NCBI RefSeq assembly: GCF_011759365.1
Contig: NZ_JAARLZ010000006.1
Span: 62,001-126,000 of the forward strand
Direction of reading: 5' to 3'
Source: Luteibacter anthropi
GTDB lineage: Bacteria; Pseudomonadota; Gammaproteobacteria; Xanthomonadales; Rhodanobacteraceae
Length of the DNA: 64,000 nucleotides
Shown here: positions 43,953 to 53,052 of the stretch, one piece after another
How the letters are laid out: each line of letters opens with the position of its first letter
How positions within the stretch are numbered: position 1 is the stretch's first letter
Translations under genes and position numbers: made by a program
Notes under the pieces: model-generated
Seen by the model: the letters and a program-made list of their open reading frames with translations, nothing else
Database searches by the model: none
What the model was told of the DNA's origin: nothing

Positions 43953-44546
43953 TTACTCCACCACCCGCGGCACGACACGGCCTCGCGTGGCGTCCGTGAC
44001 CCGGGCGGCGATGGCGTCGAGACGGTCTTTCGGTGCCAGCACGGTCAGCTCGGCGCCATCCGCCACGAACACCTCGCGCTCGATTTCGCCACCCAGCTCG
44101 CGGATGCGTGCCGACACGAGAGCCAGGCCGGGAAAGTCGCAATGCATGTGCAGGCGGCCGGTCTCGACGATATCCACGCGCGGGGCCACGCGCAGGCATT
44201 CCGCCGCGCTGCCGCCGTAGGCCCGTGCCAGACCGCCTGCGCCCAGTTTGATACCGCCGTACCAGCGCGTGACCACCACGGCCACGCGGTCGCAGCCCTG
44301 GCCCTCGATGGCCTGCAGGATGGGACGCCCGGCCGTGCCGCCGGGCTCGCCGTCATCATGGAAGCGATAGGCATCGCCGATGCGATAGGCCCAGCAATTG
44401 TGGGTGGCACCGGCTTCGCTGACGGAGGCCATCCATGCCATCGCCTGGTCCGGGCTGGCGACGGGCGCGGCCCGGGCGATGAAGCGGCTCTTCTTGATCT
44501 CTTCCTCGTGGAGCCACGGCGAGGTGAGGGTTTGCAGTGCGCTCAC
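43953..44546 (-). CDS. yigZ: IMPACT/YigZ family protein
   Basis: 197 residues: KKSRFIARAAPV, HNCWAYRIGDAYRFHDDGEP, GTAGRPILQAIEGQG and VVVTRWYGGIKLGAGGLARA are the hallmark of the UPF0029/IMPACT domain; C-terminal DUF1949-like part. Cytosolic; possible RNA- or ribosome-linked role, not established. Overlaps the anti-sigma gene by 4 bp. Confidence 0.93.
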   Translation of the reverse strand: MSALQTLTSPWLHEEEIKKSRFIARAAPVASPDQAMAWMASVSEAGATHNCWAYRIGDAYRFHDDGEPGGTAGRPILQAIEGQGCDRVAVVVTRWYGGIKLGAGGLARAYGGSAAECLRVAPRVDIVETGRLHMHCDFPGLALVSARIRELGGEIEREVFVADGAELTVLAPKDRLDAIAARVTDATRGRVVPRVVE

Positions 44547-45313
44547 CGCTCCAGGTCGCGCAGGTCTTGGGGCAGGTCGTAATGCGGATACGTACGACGC
44601 AGGACCTTCAGGGCATGCAGGGCATCGGCGCGACGGCCTTCGTCGAGCATCCGGCGGATGTCGGCCACCTGGGTGTCGGGGTCCGGCACGGTGGCTGGCC
44701 GGGAAGCCACCTGCGCGGTGTCTGCGGCTTGCAATGCCGGCGCATTGTCCAGCTTGAGGCGCGGTGCGGCGACGTACGTGCGCACTTCACCGGGAGCGGG
44801 CGGCTCCGCTGGGGAGGGGGGCGCTGGCGGCGCTGGAGGCACAGGCGGCGCCGGGGCTATCGAATAGGGCGCCATGGATTCCATGGCCGGCGCCGTTGTA
44901 TGGACCGACTTCCGGGCCACCGGCGCCGGCGTGCGCGCGGCACGTCGCGTGGGGGCCACAGGTGCAGCGGATGTGTTGGTGACTTCGTCCACCGCCGGTG
45001 GCGGGGCCGCGACCGTGGCAGGGGCTTCTTCGCGAGAAGGGGATTTTTCCATGACAACCGGAGGCGGTGCATAGACAGGCTGCGTCTCGCGCAGCTGCCA
45101 TGCAAGACCGGCGGCCAGCACCAGTACCGCCGCCGAGCCCAGGGCCAGCGGCCAGCGCGGCCGGCGCCGTGGCGTGGCGGCCTTTGCAGCAGCCAGCACG
45201 GCGGCATCGAGCGCCGGATCGGGTTCGGTCCGGGGCAGGCGCGCGTACAGGCCGGCGAGGTCGTGCTCGTCGGGCAGGTCGTCGTCGCTGGGCGCTGGCG
45301 TGTTCGGGTTCAT
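44543..45313 (-). CDS. Probable anti-sigma factor
   Basis: 256 residues, 1 bp downstream of an ECF sigma gene. Acidic N-terminus (DDLPDEHDLAGLYARLPRTE), one membrane helix (WPLALGSAAVLVLAAGLAWQ), a long Pro/Ala-rich periplasmic linker, and a C-terminal helical segment (VADIRRMLDEGRRADALHAL). The layout fits a membrane-bound anti-sigma factor; no zinc HxxxCxxC motif. ATG 45313 preferred over TTG 45325. Function inferred from context. Confidence 0.72.
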   Translation of the reverse strand: MNPNTPAPSDDDLPDEHDLAGLYARLPRTEPDPALDAAVLAAAKAATPRRRPRWPLALGSAAVLVLAAGLAWQLRETQPVYAPPPVVMEKSPSREEAPATVAAPPPAVDEVTNTSAAPVAPTRRAARTPAPVARKSVHTTAPAMESMAPYSIAPAPPVPPAPPAPPSPAEPPAPGEVRTYVAAPRLKLDNAPALQAADTAQVASRPATVPDPDTQVADIRRMLDEGRRADALHALKVLRRTYPHYDLPQDLRDLER

Positions 45314-45314
45314 G

Positions 45315-45869
45315 TCATTCGGCAACGAGTTCGCGGATACGGGCCATGGCGTAGCGAAGCCTCGACTTCGCCGTTTCGCGGCCTACTCCGGTGACGGTGG
45401 CGATCTCCTCGATGGACAGTTCGTTTTCCATACGTAGCACGAAGGCGGTGCGCTGTTCGTCGGGCAGGCTTTCCATGGCCAGCTGCATGCGTCGGCGCAG
45501 CTCGAAATCGGATAACGCATGCTCCGGTTGCTCGCGCTCGGGAGCGGCCTGGCTGGCGAATACCGCTTCGGTTTCTTCCTGTCCCGCATGCGGTCGTTGC
45601 TTGCGGAAGCTGTCGATGGCCAGGTTATGGGCGATCTGCAACAGCCAGGTGCTGAAGCGCGCCTCGGGCCGATAACGCGCGCGTGCGGCGATGACCCGGC
45701 TCCAGGTCTCCTGGAACAACTCGTCGGCCAGCGCGCGATCCTTCAGCGTGCGTAGCAGGAAGCGGTAAAGCGCTCCCTTGTGGCGCGTATAGAGCGTGGT
45801 GAAGGCAGCCGCGTCCCCGCCCGTCCAGGCCTGCATCAAGGCGGCATCGTCGGCCAGGGGTGCGTCCAT
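45315..45869 (-). CDS. ECF-type RNA polymerase sigma factor
   Basis: 184 residues. Region 2: AFTTLYTRHKGALYRFLLRT, LADELFQETWSRVIAARARY, FSTWLLQIAHNLAIDSFRKQ. Region 4: MESLPDEQRTAFVLRMENE, LSIEEIATVTGVGRETAKSR. First gene of a sigma/anti-sigma/yigZ run on the minus strand. ATG 45869 chosen although it lacks a clear Shine-Dalgarno; GTG 45914 is an alternative. The upstream neighbour is a vWA protein on the same strand, a pairing seen in related bacteria. Confidence 0.9.
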   Translation of the reverse strand: MDAPLADDAALMQAWTGGDAAAFTTLYTRHKGALYRFLLRTLKDRALADELFQETWSRVIAARARYRPEARFSTWLLQIAHNLAIDSFRKQRPHAGQEETEAVFASQAAPEREQPEHALSDFELRRRMQLAMESLPDEQRTAFVLRMENELSIEEIATVTGVGRETAKSRLRYAMARIRELVAE

Positions 45870-45933
45870 GGCCGGGGAGGTTACGGCATCTTCGGGAGAT
45901 AGAGAAATCCGCACGTGGATAATGTCGATACCC

Positions 45934-46003
45934 TGTAGGAGCGCGCCTTGCGCGCGACCGGTCATCGCGACAACCCGGTCGCGCGCAAGGCGCGCTCCTG
46001 CAA
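45934..46003. repeat. REP pair
   Basis: Two facing arms only about 14 bp apart, between the vWA gene and the ECF sigma gene; the closest-spaced pair in the window. Confidence 0.92.
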
Positions 46004-46009
46004 CGAGGG

Positions 46010-47734
46010 TTACGGCGTCTGCATGCCGCCGGCCATATCGGCCAGCTTCGCCAGCTGCGCGCGATACCCGCCCGGGTCAGCGCCCAGTGCATCGCGAGCC
46101 AGGGTGGCGACCTTGTCATACCCGAACCCGTCGCTGTACTTCCCTCCGCGCAGGTTGTCGGCGAAGGCGGCCACCGCCGCGGCGAAGCGCATCCGCTCGC
46201 TCGGCGAGGTTGCCACCTGCGCGGAAAGCGGCTGCTCGATCAGCTTGCTGGCACCGCCATCGGCCGGTTTATAGCGCAGGCGCAGGAAAGCCAGTTCCGA
46301 GCCCTTGCCGGTAGCCGGCGTCGACGAGCCATAGCGCAGCGGGTCGATGCGTCGTGCCTTTGAATCCTTCAAGGTGACTTCATAGATGGCCGTGACATGG
46401 GCACCCGCACCGATCTCACCCGCATCCACCGCATCGTTGTTGAAATCCTCGCGGGCGAGCATGCGTTTTTCGTAACCGATGAGGCGGTACTCGGTCACCA
46501 CGGCCGGATTGAATTCCACCTGGATCTTCACGTCCTTCGCGATGGTCATCAGCGTGGCGGACATCTCGTCCACCAGCACCCGGCGACCTTCTTCCAGGCT
46601 GTCGATGTAATGGTGGCTGCCATTGCCGACATCGGCCAGCTCCACGGCCATGGCATCGTTGTAGTTGCCTTCGCCGAAGCCAAGCGTCGTCAGCGCGATA
46701 CCACTTTTGCGCTTGTCCTCGATGCGCGTCTTCAAGGCTTCGATGCTTACCGTACCCACGTTGAAATCGCCATCGGTGGCAAGGATGACGCGGTTCACAC
46801 CGCCCTTGATGAAGCCTTTCGCCGCCTGCGCGTACGCCAGGTCGATGCCGGCCGCCCCGTTGGTGGAACCACCGGCATGCAAGGCATCGATGGCGGCGAG
46901 GATCTTCGCGTGTTCATTGCCGGCGGTAGAGCGCAGGGCCACGCAGGTGGCACCGGCATAAGTCACCAGCGACACGCGATCCTGGGCGCGAAGCTTCGGC
47001 ACGATCTGGCGTAGCGAAGCCTTCAGCAGCGGCAGCTTGTCGGGTTCGTCCATGGAGCCGGAGACATCGACGAGGAAAACGAGATTCGCCGCAGGTATCT
47101 GGTTTGCAGGGACCTTGTATCCCTGGATGCCCACCAGCAGCAGTTCGCGATCGGCGTTCCACGGCGCATGGGCCAGTTCGGTAGTGACGCTGAAAGGCTG
47201 CGAACGGTCGCTGGGCAGTGCGTAGCCGTAGTCGAAGTAATTGATGAATTCCTCGCTGCGCACGGCATCGGCGGGAGGGAGCTGGCCTTGCTGGAGCATG
47301 TGCCTGACATTGGTGTATGAGCCCGTGTCCACGTCGATGCTGAAGGTGGATACCGGTTCGCTCGCCGCCAGATGCACTGGATTCGTATCGCGGTGCCGGT
47401 AATTGCTGGTATCCATCATGCCCGTTGGCATCACGGCCAGCCTGGCTACGGATGCTTGCCCTGCGGACGCTTCTTCGACAGCGTAGGCCGGCGGCGCCGC
47501 CGGAGAGGGTGGCGCGGGTGCGGCTGCCGCGGTGACCTGCACCCCGCCATAACGGGCGGTGGTCCGCCGCATGATGGGGGGCGTGATCTGTGCCTGGCCG
47601 CAATCCGCGGATCCGTCGTCCGTGGCAACGGGCACGCCGATCCGGGGCGTCGCGGGCGGCTGGCCGGCTGCGGCGCCAGCCGTGGCGACAAGGCCGGCGA
47701 AAAGCAGGGGCAGGGTGACGCGTAGCGTATTCAT
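46010..47734 (-). CDS. Secreted vWA-domain protein (YfbK-like)
   Basis: 574 residues: signal peptide (TLRVTLPLLFAGLVATAGAA), a variable Pro/Ala region, the YfbK N-terminal region (NPVHLAASEPVSTFSIDVDT, EEFINYFDYGYALP), a vWA domain with intact MIDAS DVSGSMDEP and later Thr and Asp (GGSTNGAAG, LATDGDFNVG), and a C-terminal DUF3520 (ELAFLRLRYKPADGGASKLI). Metal-dependent protein binding in the periplasm or at the surface; partner unknown. Possibly regulated with the neighbouring ECF sigma factor. Confidence 0.88.
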   Translation of the reverse strand: MNTLRVTLPLLFAGLVATAGAAAGQPPATPRIGVPVATDDGSADCGQAQITPPIMRRTTARYGGVQVTAAAAPAPPSPAAPPAYAVEEASAGQASVARLAVMPTGMMDTSNYRHRDTNPVHLAASEPVSTFSIDVDTGSYTNVRHMLQQGQLPPADAVRSEEFINYFDYGYALPSDRSQPFSVTTELAHAPWNADRELLLVGIQGYKVPANQIPAANLVFLVDVSGSMDEPDKLPLLKASLRQIVPKLRAQDRVSLVTYAGATCVALRSTAGNEHAKILAAIDALHAGGSTNGAAGIDLAYAQAAKGFIKGGVNRVILATDGDFNVGTVSIEALKTRIEDKRKSGIALTTLGFGEGNYNDAMAVELADVGNGSHHYIDSLEEGRRVLVDEMSATLMTIAKDVKIQVEFNPAVVTEYRLIGYEKRMLAREDFNNDAVDAGEIGAGAHVTAIYEVTLKDSKARRIDPLRYGSSTPATGKGSELAFLRLRYKPADGGASKLIEQPLSAQVATSPSERMRFAAAVAAFADNLRGGKYSDGFGYDKVATLARDALGADPGGYRAQLAKLADMAGGMQTP

Positions 47735-47807
47735 CTTGCATGGCCTCGCTTGGGGGACATGAAGGTGAAACGAAGCAGCAGGGCAAACGGGGTTAAAACC
47801 CCGGCTC

Positions 47808-47906
47808 GTGTAGGAGCGCGCCTTGCGCGCGACCGTTCATGGCGGCCAGCTACAGGAATCGTGGGGGCGCACGCCATGCCGGTCGCGCGCAAGGCGCGCT
47901 CCTACA
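47808..47906. repeat. REP pair
   Basis: Facing arms with a 40-bp spacer. The right arm covers the stop codon of the diguanylate cyclase gene (TAG, read on the minus strand). Confidence 0.9.
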
Positions 47907-49395
47907 CGGGGCGGGGGGCCTCCGGGATGCTTTCGCTCATGGTGCCTACCCGGTTGCGGCCCGACTGCTTGGCACGGTAGAGCGCACGATCCGCTGCGTT
48001 CAGCAGGTCGAGCGGGCTACCGGAAGCACTGGCATGCAGGGTCGCCACGCCGATGGTGATGGTCAGCACGCCGAAGGGGCTCAGCGGGTGGGCGAGCGCC
48101 TGTCCTTCGACGTGCGAGCGCAGGTCTTCGGCGAGCGCCACGGCTTCCTGCAGGCGCGTGGCTGGCGCCACCACGGCGAATTCCTCGCCGCCGAAGCGGG
48201 CGATGAAATCGCCTGCGCGTAGTCCGCGCGCGAGCAGGGTGCTGGCGAGGGCGCGCAGGCAGTCGTCGCCGGCAAGGTGACCATAGCGGTCGTTGTATTC
48301 CTTGAAGAAGTCGACGTCGATCATGAGCAGGGCAATGGGTTCGCGTTGTGCAGGGCGATGCCATTCGCGCCAGAGCCGCTCGTCCAGCGCCCGACGATTC
48401 GCCAGGCTGGTCAGGCTGTCGATGAAGACCAGGCCTTCCAGTTCATCGCGACTGCGCGAAAGGCGGTATTCCTCTTCGACCAGATCGACCTGGGCCACCG
48501 TGCCGCGCAGGCCGATACCGAGCACTGCGGCGATGGCGCCGATGATGCCAAGCGTGGGGTAATCGGGAATCACCATCAACCCGAAACCCAGCACGCTGAT
48601 GGCGAGAAAGGTAGGACTGGCACCCTGCACGAAGCGCACCAGGTAGACCGGCGGATGCCAATGCCTCTGGGGGTTACGCCAGGCTGTCGTCACGAAGAGC
48701 ACCAGGAACGGCAGGTCGAGCACTGCATCCCATGGCGACGTACCGAATTCGGGATGACCACCCAGCGCGACGTAGTGGTTGTAGAAGAATCCCGAAATGG
48801 CATAGGTGACGAAGAAGGCCATCACCGCGCGGAAGAAGTAGTGATCGTTGGGTCGGTCGGTGGCAAGAAAACGCAGCAGGGCGGCGATGGCAAGGCAGCA
48901 GTTCTCGAAGTCCAGCATCCAGGCGACGTCCAGCGCTTGCGCCATGCCCGGAGCACCCTGCACGCTGACGATGGAAAAGGTGCGCACATAGAACAGCACG
49001 CCAAGCAGCGCGGCGAGGCACAGGTCGATGGCGATGGCCCACTGTTTACGCGCTGCCACGGGGGCCGACGACACGGCGACCAGCACCGGAAGCACGTACA
49101 GCACGTAAAGGAACATGCTGTAGCCCGGCGCCGGATTGTCGTTGTCGAAGACATAGCTTTCGCGTGCCGCAAGCCCCATGCCCACGGCCCAGAGCGACAG
49201 GCTGCCCAGCAGCAGCCACCAGCGATCGTCTCGCGGCGTACCGGAGCGATACCACGCGCGAAGCGTGGAGATCATGGCGATCGCGGCGACGGAGAAGAAC
49301 GCCACATAGGACACCGTCATGCCCTGGACAGGGAAAGCGATGAGCAGGGCGGCGTGCGCGAATGCCAGCATCGTCGCGATGACGATGGGCTTCAC
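47902..49395 (-). CDS. Membrane diguanylate cyclase (GGDEF)
   Basis: 497 residues. About eight to ten hydrophobic helices up to residue ~310 (for example VSYVAFFSVAAIAMISTL, GYSMFLYVLYVLPVLVAVSS, GIIGAIAAVLGIGL) followed by a GGDEF domain with DSLTSLANRRALDERL, MIDVDFFKEYNDRYGHLAGD and an intact active site ARFGGEEFAVV. No inhibitory RxxD is obvious. Should make c-di-GMP, the activator of PgaCD-type synthases encoded downstream in this window. Start GTG 49395 (VKPIVIATMLAF); ATG 49371 possible. Confidence 0.88.
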   Translation of the reverse strand: MKPIVIATMLAFAHAALLIAFPVQGMTVSYVAFFSVAAIAMISTLRAWYRSGTPRDDRWWLLLGSLSLWAVGMGLAARESYVFDNDNPAPGYSMFLYVLYVLPVLVAVSSAPVAARKQWAIAIDLCLAALLGVLFYVRTFSIVSVQGAPGMAQALDVAWMLDFENCCLAIAALLRFLATDRPNDHYFFRAVMAFFVTYAISGFFYNHYVALGGHPEFGTSPWDAVLDLPFLVLFVTTAWRNPQRHWHPPVYLVRFVQGASPTFLAISVLGFGLMVIPDYPTLGIIGAIAAVLGIGLRGTVAQVDLVEEEYRLSRSRDELEGLVFIDSLTSLANRRALDERLWREWHRPAQREPIALLMIDVDFFKEYNDRYGHLAGDDCLRALASTLLARGLRAGDFIARFGGEEFAVVAPATRLQEAVALAEDLRSHVEGQALAHPLSPFGVLTITIGVATLHASASGSPLDLLNAADRALYRAKQSGRNRVGTMSESIPEAPRPV

Positions 49396-49502
49396 GTCGC
49401 GATGTTCCTTGGCAGCGCCCCGAGGGCAGTCACGGCCCGGGAGACGGTCATTACGGTGGTCATGCCGACATGGTACGGCCCACAAGCGCCCAATGGTGAG
49501 GT

Positions 49503-50177
49503 TTAGCCCTTTCGCTGTGCGACTTCTTCGATATCTGCCATCTCAAGGATGGTCTTGCCGTAGCCGTTGCGCGCCAGTCCAAGTAGGGCCTGGCCGATCG
49601 ACTCGGTTGTCGCCACGAGGTGGGGGAGCCATGCGCGCAATAGCGGCAGCAGGGGGGCGAAGATGGGATACAGCATCCGATAGGCCCGCGTGCGCGAAGT
49701 GACGCCATGCATCGGGCGGATGATGCCGGGCCGGATCGCATGCACGCGCCGGAAAGGAAGCCGCGCCAGGGCATTCTCGGTGCGGCCGCGTACGCGTGCC
49801 CACATCGTCTTGCCGTGCTCGGTGGAATCCGCACCGGCGCCCGATACGTAAACGAAGGTCATGTCCGGATCACGTCGCGAAAGCGCCGTGGCGACGGCGA
49901 GTGTCATGTCGTAGGTAAGACGGGTATACGTCGCCTCGTCCATGCGGAACGAGGTCACGCCCACGCAGAAGAAACATGCATCGAAGTGGCCGGGCAGGCT
50001 GGCGATGGCCGCCGGATCCGCGAGGTCCGCACGCACAAGCACGGTCAGCTTCGGGTGCGACACGGCGAGCGGGCTGCGGCCCACGGCGACTACTTCCGAT
50101 ACGTCTTCGGCGCGCAGGCATTCACGGAGCACGCCCTGGCCGACCATGCCCGAGGCACCAAATAAAAGGACACGCAT
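49503..50177 (-). CDS. NAD(P)-binding Rossmann-fold protein (atypical SDR)
   Basis: 224 residues; nucleotide-binding VLLFGASGMVGQGVLRECL, then VVAVGRSPL, CFFCVGVTSF, FVYVSGAGAD and RPGIIRP. Resembles HTATIP2/YwnB-like atypical short-chain dehydrogenases. No substrate known. A palindrome lies in its promoter region at 50208-50221, suggesting TetR control. Confidence 0.82.
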   Translation of the reverse strand: MRVLLFGASGMVGQGVLRECLRAEDVSEVVAVGRSPLAVSHPKLTVLVRADLADPAAIASLPGHFDACFFCVGVTSFRMDEATYTRLTYDMTLAVATALSRRDPDMTFVYVSGAGADSTEHGKTMWARVRGRTENALARLPFRRVHAIRPGIIRPMHGVTSRTRAYRMLYPIFAPLLPLLRAWLPHLVATTESIGQALLGLARNGYGKTILEMADIEEVAQRKG

Positions 50178-50207
50178 GGGTATGCTCCAGAAAGGGGATA
50201 AATAAGT

Positions 50208-50221
50208 GAGTGAGCACTCAT
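50208..50221. promoter_or_regulatory. TetR-type operator candidate
   Basis: TGAGTG-AG-CACTCA, a perfect 6-bp inverted repeat 31 bp upstream of the oxidoreductase start codon (minus strand). TGAGTGAGCACTCA-like palindromes are common targets of TetR-family repressors. No tetR gene is within the window. Confidence 0.5.
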
Positions 50222-50427
50222 TATGAGAGCGTCTGGATGATTTGCAAGTGCATCAAATTCCGCCACGAAGTGTCCGATCCTGCCATTGTTGCCGCCCGGG
50301 AATCCTTGATGTGCGGACCTCTCGACTTGGAATGGCCGGGTGCCGAACGCACGATGGTTATCCGTCTTCCTGCGTCGGCCGCGTGCATAGCGTGGCCGGT
50401 CGGGACATCAGCCAAGGGACGTCACCC

Positions 50428-52602
50428 ATGCAAGCCATTCTCGATTCCGATCCTGCGTGTACCACGGCCGTCGCCTGCACGACCGCCCGCCATGAACGCT
50501 CCCTCGCCGAACGTTATGCCACGCTGCGTCAGCGCACGCAGGCGCTGGTAGCCGCCCTTGATCCTGAGGACATGGTGGTGCAGTCCATGCCCGATGCGAG
50601 TCCGGCCAAGTGGCATCTTGCGCACACCACCTGGTTCTTCGAGACCTTCATCCTCGGGCCGAACGTACCCGGCTATACGGTGTTCGACGAGATCTTCGGC
50701 TTTCTCTTCAATTCGTACTACGAGGCGATCGGTCCGCGCCATCCGCGTCCCATGCGCGGGTTGCTGACACGGCCGTCCGTTGCACGAGTGATGGAATATC
50801 GCGCACACGTCGACACCCATATGCAGGTGCTGCTGGCGGAAGCCCTCGATGCGCAGACCGAATCCCTGCTGCGGCTGGGCCTGGCGCACGAGGAGCAGCA
50901 CCAGGAGCTTCTGGTGATGGACATGCAGCACCTGTTCGCCCAGTCGCCATTGAAACCGGCATTCGACCCGGCATGGCCACTTCCAGCAGCGGGCCGTATC
51001 GCGCGCTTTCGTCGTGTAGGCGGCGGCCCTGTGCGCATAGGTGCCGCCGATGAGCCGTTTGCCTTCGATAACGAAGGGCCGCGACACACCGCGTGGCTGG
51101 AACCTTTCCATATCGCGGACAGGCTGGTCACCAACGGGCAGTGGCTGGCCTTCATGACGATGGGTGGCTATCGGCGGGCGGACCTTTGGCTTTCCGACGG
51201 CTGGGCACTGGCTCGGGAAGAAGGCTGGGAATCACCGCTGTACTGGCAGCGCGAAGGCGAGGTCTGGTCGCATATGACCCCGGCCGGCTGGCAGCCGGTG
51301 GACCCGGATGCACCGGTCACCCATGTCAGCTATTACGAGGCCGAAGCCTATGCGCGCTGGGCCGGTGCGCGATTGCCGACGGAAGCGGAGTGGGAGCATG
51401 CGGTGCGTTCGCGCCCCGGCCTGGAGCAGGTGGACGACGTGGCCTGGCAATGGACCGCCAGTGCATATACCCCGTATCCCGGCTTTCGCGCGACGGACGA
51501 TGCCGTCGGCGAATACAACGGCAAGTTCATGAGCGGACAGATGGTGCTCCGGGGCGGCGCGAGCGTGACGCCGCCCGGCCACAGCCGCCCTTCGTACCGC
51601 AATTTCTACCGCCCCGGACAGCGCTGGATGTTCTCCGGCGTGCGTCTGGCCCGTGACGTGCCGGGTGAGCCTGAGGACGAACGCGACACCTTCCTGCGCG
51701 ATACGCTGGCCGGTTTGTCGGCCACGCCGAAGTCCTTCTCGCCGAAGTACTTCTACGACGGCGCGGGTTCCGCGCTGTTCGAGGCGATCTGCGCAACACC
51801 GGAGTATTACCCGACGCGCACGGAAACCGCGTTGCTGGGGAGCATCGCAAGCGAACTGGTCACGTATCTTCCCGAAGGCGCAGCGTTGCTCGAACTGGGC
51901 AGCGGTGCCAGCGAGAAAACTCGTCTTCTTCTCGATGCCGCGCCGTGGCTGAGCGCCTATGTTCCCGTGGACATCAGCCCGGACGCATTGCAGGGAGCCG
52001 CAGAGCGACTACGAGCGGCTTATCCGTCACTTGAAGTGCATCCACGCGTGGCGGACTTCACCCGTGGCATCGAACTGCCCGACGACGTGGCAGGGCGACC
52101 CGTGGTGGCGTTTTTCCCCGGCTCCACCATCGGCAACTTCACCCCCGACGAGGCGGTGGAGCTGCTGCGTACCGTGCGATGCAGCCTTGGCAAGGGCACC
52201 CGTTTCATCGTGGGCGCCGACCAGGTGAAGGATACCGGTACGCTCATTGCGGCTTACGACGACGCGGAAGGTGTCACCGCCGCGTTCAATCGCAATGTGC
52301 TGGTACGCATCAACCGGGAGCTTGGCGCCGACTTCGACACGGGAGCGTTCGAACATCGTGCGATATGGAACGCGTACAAGGCTCGCATCGAGATGCACCT
52401 GGTGAGCCGCCACGCACAACGGGTGACAGTGGCGGGGCAGGTGTTCGACTTCGCAGCGGGCGAATCGATCCATACCGAGAACTCGCACAAGTTCACGCCG
52501 GCCTCCTTCGCGGCGCTTGCGCAGGCCGGTGGATGGATCGTGGAGCGTGAGTGGGTATCGCCCGGACCGGCGTTCGGGCTTTACGTGCTGAAGGCCGTTT
52601 AG
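50428..52602 (+). CDS. EgtB-EgtD fusion, ergothioneine biosynthesis
   Basis: 724 residues on one frame. N-terminal EgtB (~20-410): DinB-like iron site with WHLAHTTWFFETF (His63/His66) and HEEQHQ (His154, His158), then a formylglycine-enzyme-like sulfoxide-synthase domain ending RNFYRPGQRWMFSGVRLAR. After a ~28-residue linker the EgtD methyltransferase (~438-724): SPKYFYDGAGSALFEAICAT, YYPTRTETALL, LLELGSGASEKTR, FFPGSTIGNF. EgtD would trimethylate histidine and EgtB add sulfur to the product. ATG 50428 chosen; the frame upstream is leader. No egtA, egtC or egtE adjacent. Confidence 0.93.
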   Translation: MQAILDSDPACTTAVACTTARHERSLAERYATLRQRTQALVAALDPEDMVVQSMPDASPAKWHLAHTTWFFETFILGPNVPGYTVFDEIFGFLFNSYYEAIGPRHPRPMRGLLTRPSVARVMEYRAHVDTHMQVLLAEALDAQTESLLRLGLAHEEQHQELLVMDMQHLFAQSPLKPAFDPAWPLPAAGRIARFRRVGGGPVRIGAADEPFAFDNEGPRHTAWLEPFHIADRLVTNGQWLAFMTMGGYRRADLWLSDGWALAREEGWESPLYWQREGEVWSHMTPAGWQPVDPDAPVTHVSYYEAEAYARWAGARLPTEAEWEHAVRSRPGLEQVDDVAWQWTASAYTPYPGFRATDDAVGEYNGKFMSGQMVLRGGASVTPPGHSRPSYRNFYRPGQRWMFSGVRLARDVPGEPEDERDTFLRDTLAGLSATPKSFSPKYFYDGAGSALFEAICATPEYYPTRTETALLGSIASELVTYLPEGAALLELGSGASEKTRLLLDAAPWLSAYVPVDISPDALQGAAERLRAAYPSLEVHPRVADFTRGIELPDDVAGRPVVAFFPGSTIGNFTPDEAVELLRTVRCSLGKGTRFIVGADQVKDTGTLIAAYDDAEGVTAAFNRNVLVRINRELGADFDTGAFEHRAIWNAYKARIEMHLVSRHAQRVTVAGQVFDFAAGESIHTENSHKFTPASFAALAQAGGWIVEREWVSPGPAFGLYVLKAV

Positions 52603-52608
52603 CGGCCT

Positions 52609-53052
52609 TCAGCGGACCTCGTCGACAGTCATGAAGCCGTTGTCGGCCACGCTCACCACCGCGCGACGATGCCCCTGCATGCGAACGGCATCGTCGGTGG
52701 TGGCACCGATGGCGGCGGCCGTTTCCCCCACGCTCACGGGTGAATTGCCGCGGCGCTTCTGCTTGCCGGCGAAGCGTGCGTGGTTATAGGCCGACCAGCT
52801 GCTGAAGACCAGCGCGCAGATAAGGGCCACCACCAGCACGATATTGATGTCGCCGCCGTCGCCGATGGGGTCGAGCACATACAGCTGCAGCCAGGCGTTG
52901 CGCAGGCCGAAGGCCCAGGCGCCCAGGGTGATCAGCGGAAGCCACAGGAACACCCAGAACAGCCACGCCCCCACGGTGATCATCGTGAAGACGGCCTTCT
53001 GCGCGCGCGACTGGCGTTCCGGCCGCTGGATCATGATGGCATCGGCTTTCAT
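52609..53052 (-). CDS. pgaD: PgaD-like subunit of poly-GlcNAc synthase, copy 1
   Basis: 147 residues, two membrane helices (ITVGAWLFWVFLWLPLITLG and INIVLVVALICALVFSSWSA) and a basic cytosolic tail. Begins MKADAIMIQRPERQSRAQKA, much like the second copy (KAEPILIERPERQSWPRR). With PgaC it forms the c-di-GMP-activated synthase. Overlaps pgaC1 by 4 bp. Confidence 0.85.
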   Translation of the reverse strand: MKADAIMIQRPERQSRAQKAVFTMITVGAWLFWVFLWLPLITLGAWAFGLRNAWLQLYVLDPIGDGGDINIVLVVALICALVFSSWSAYNHARFAGKQKRRGNSPVSVGETAAAIGATTDDAVRMQGHRRAVVSVADNGFMTVDEVR

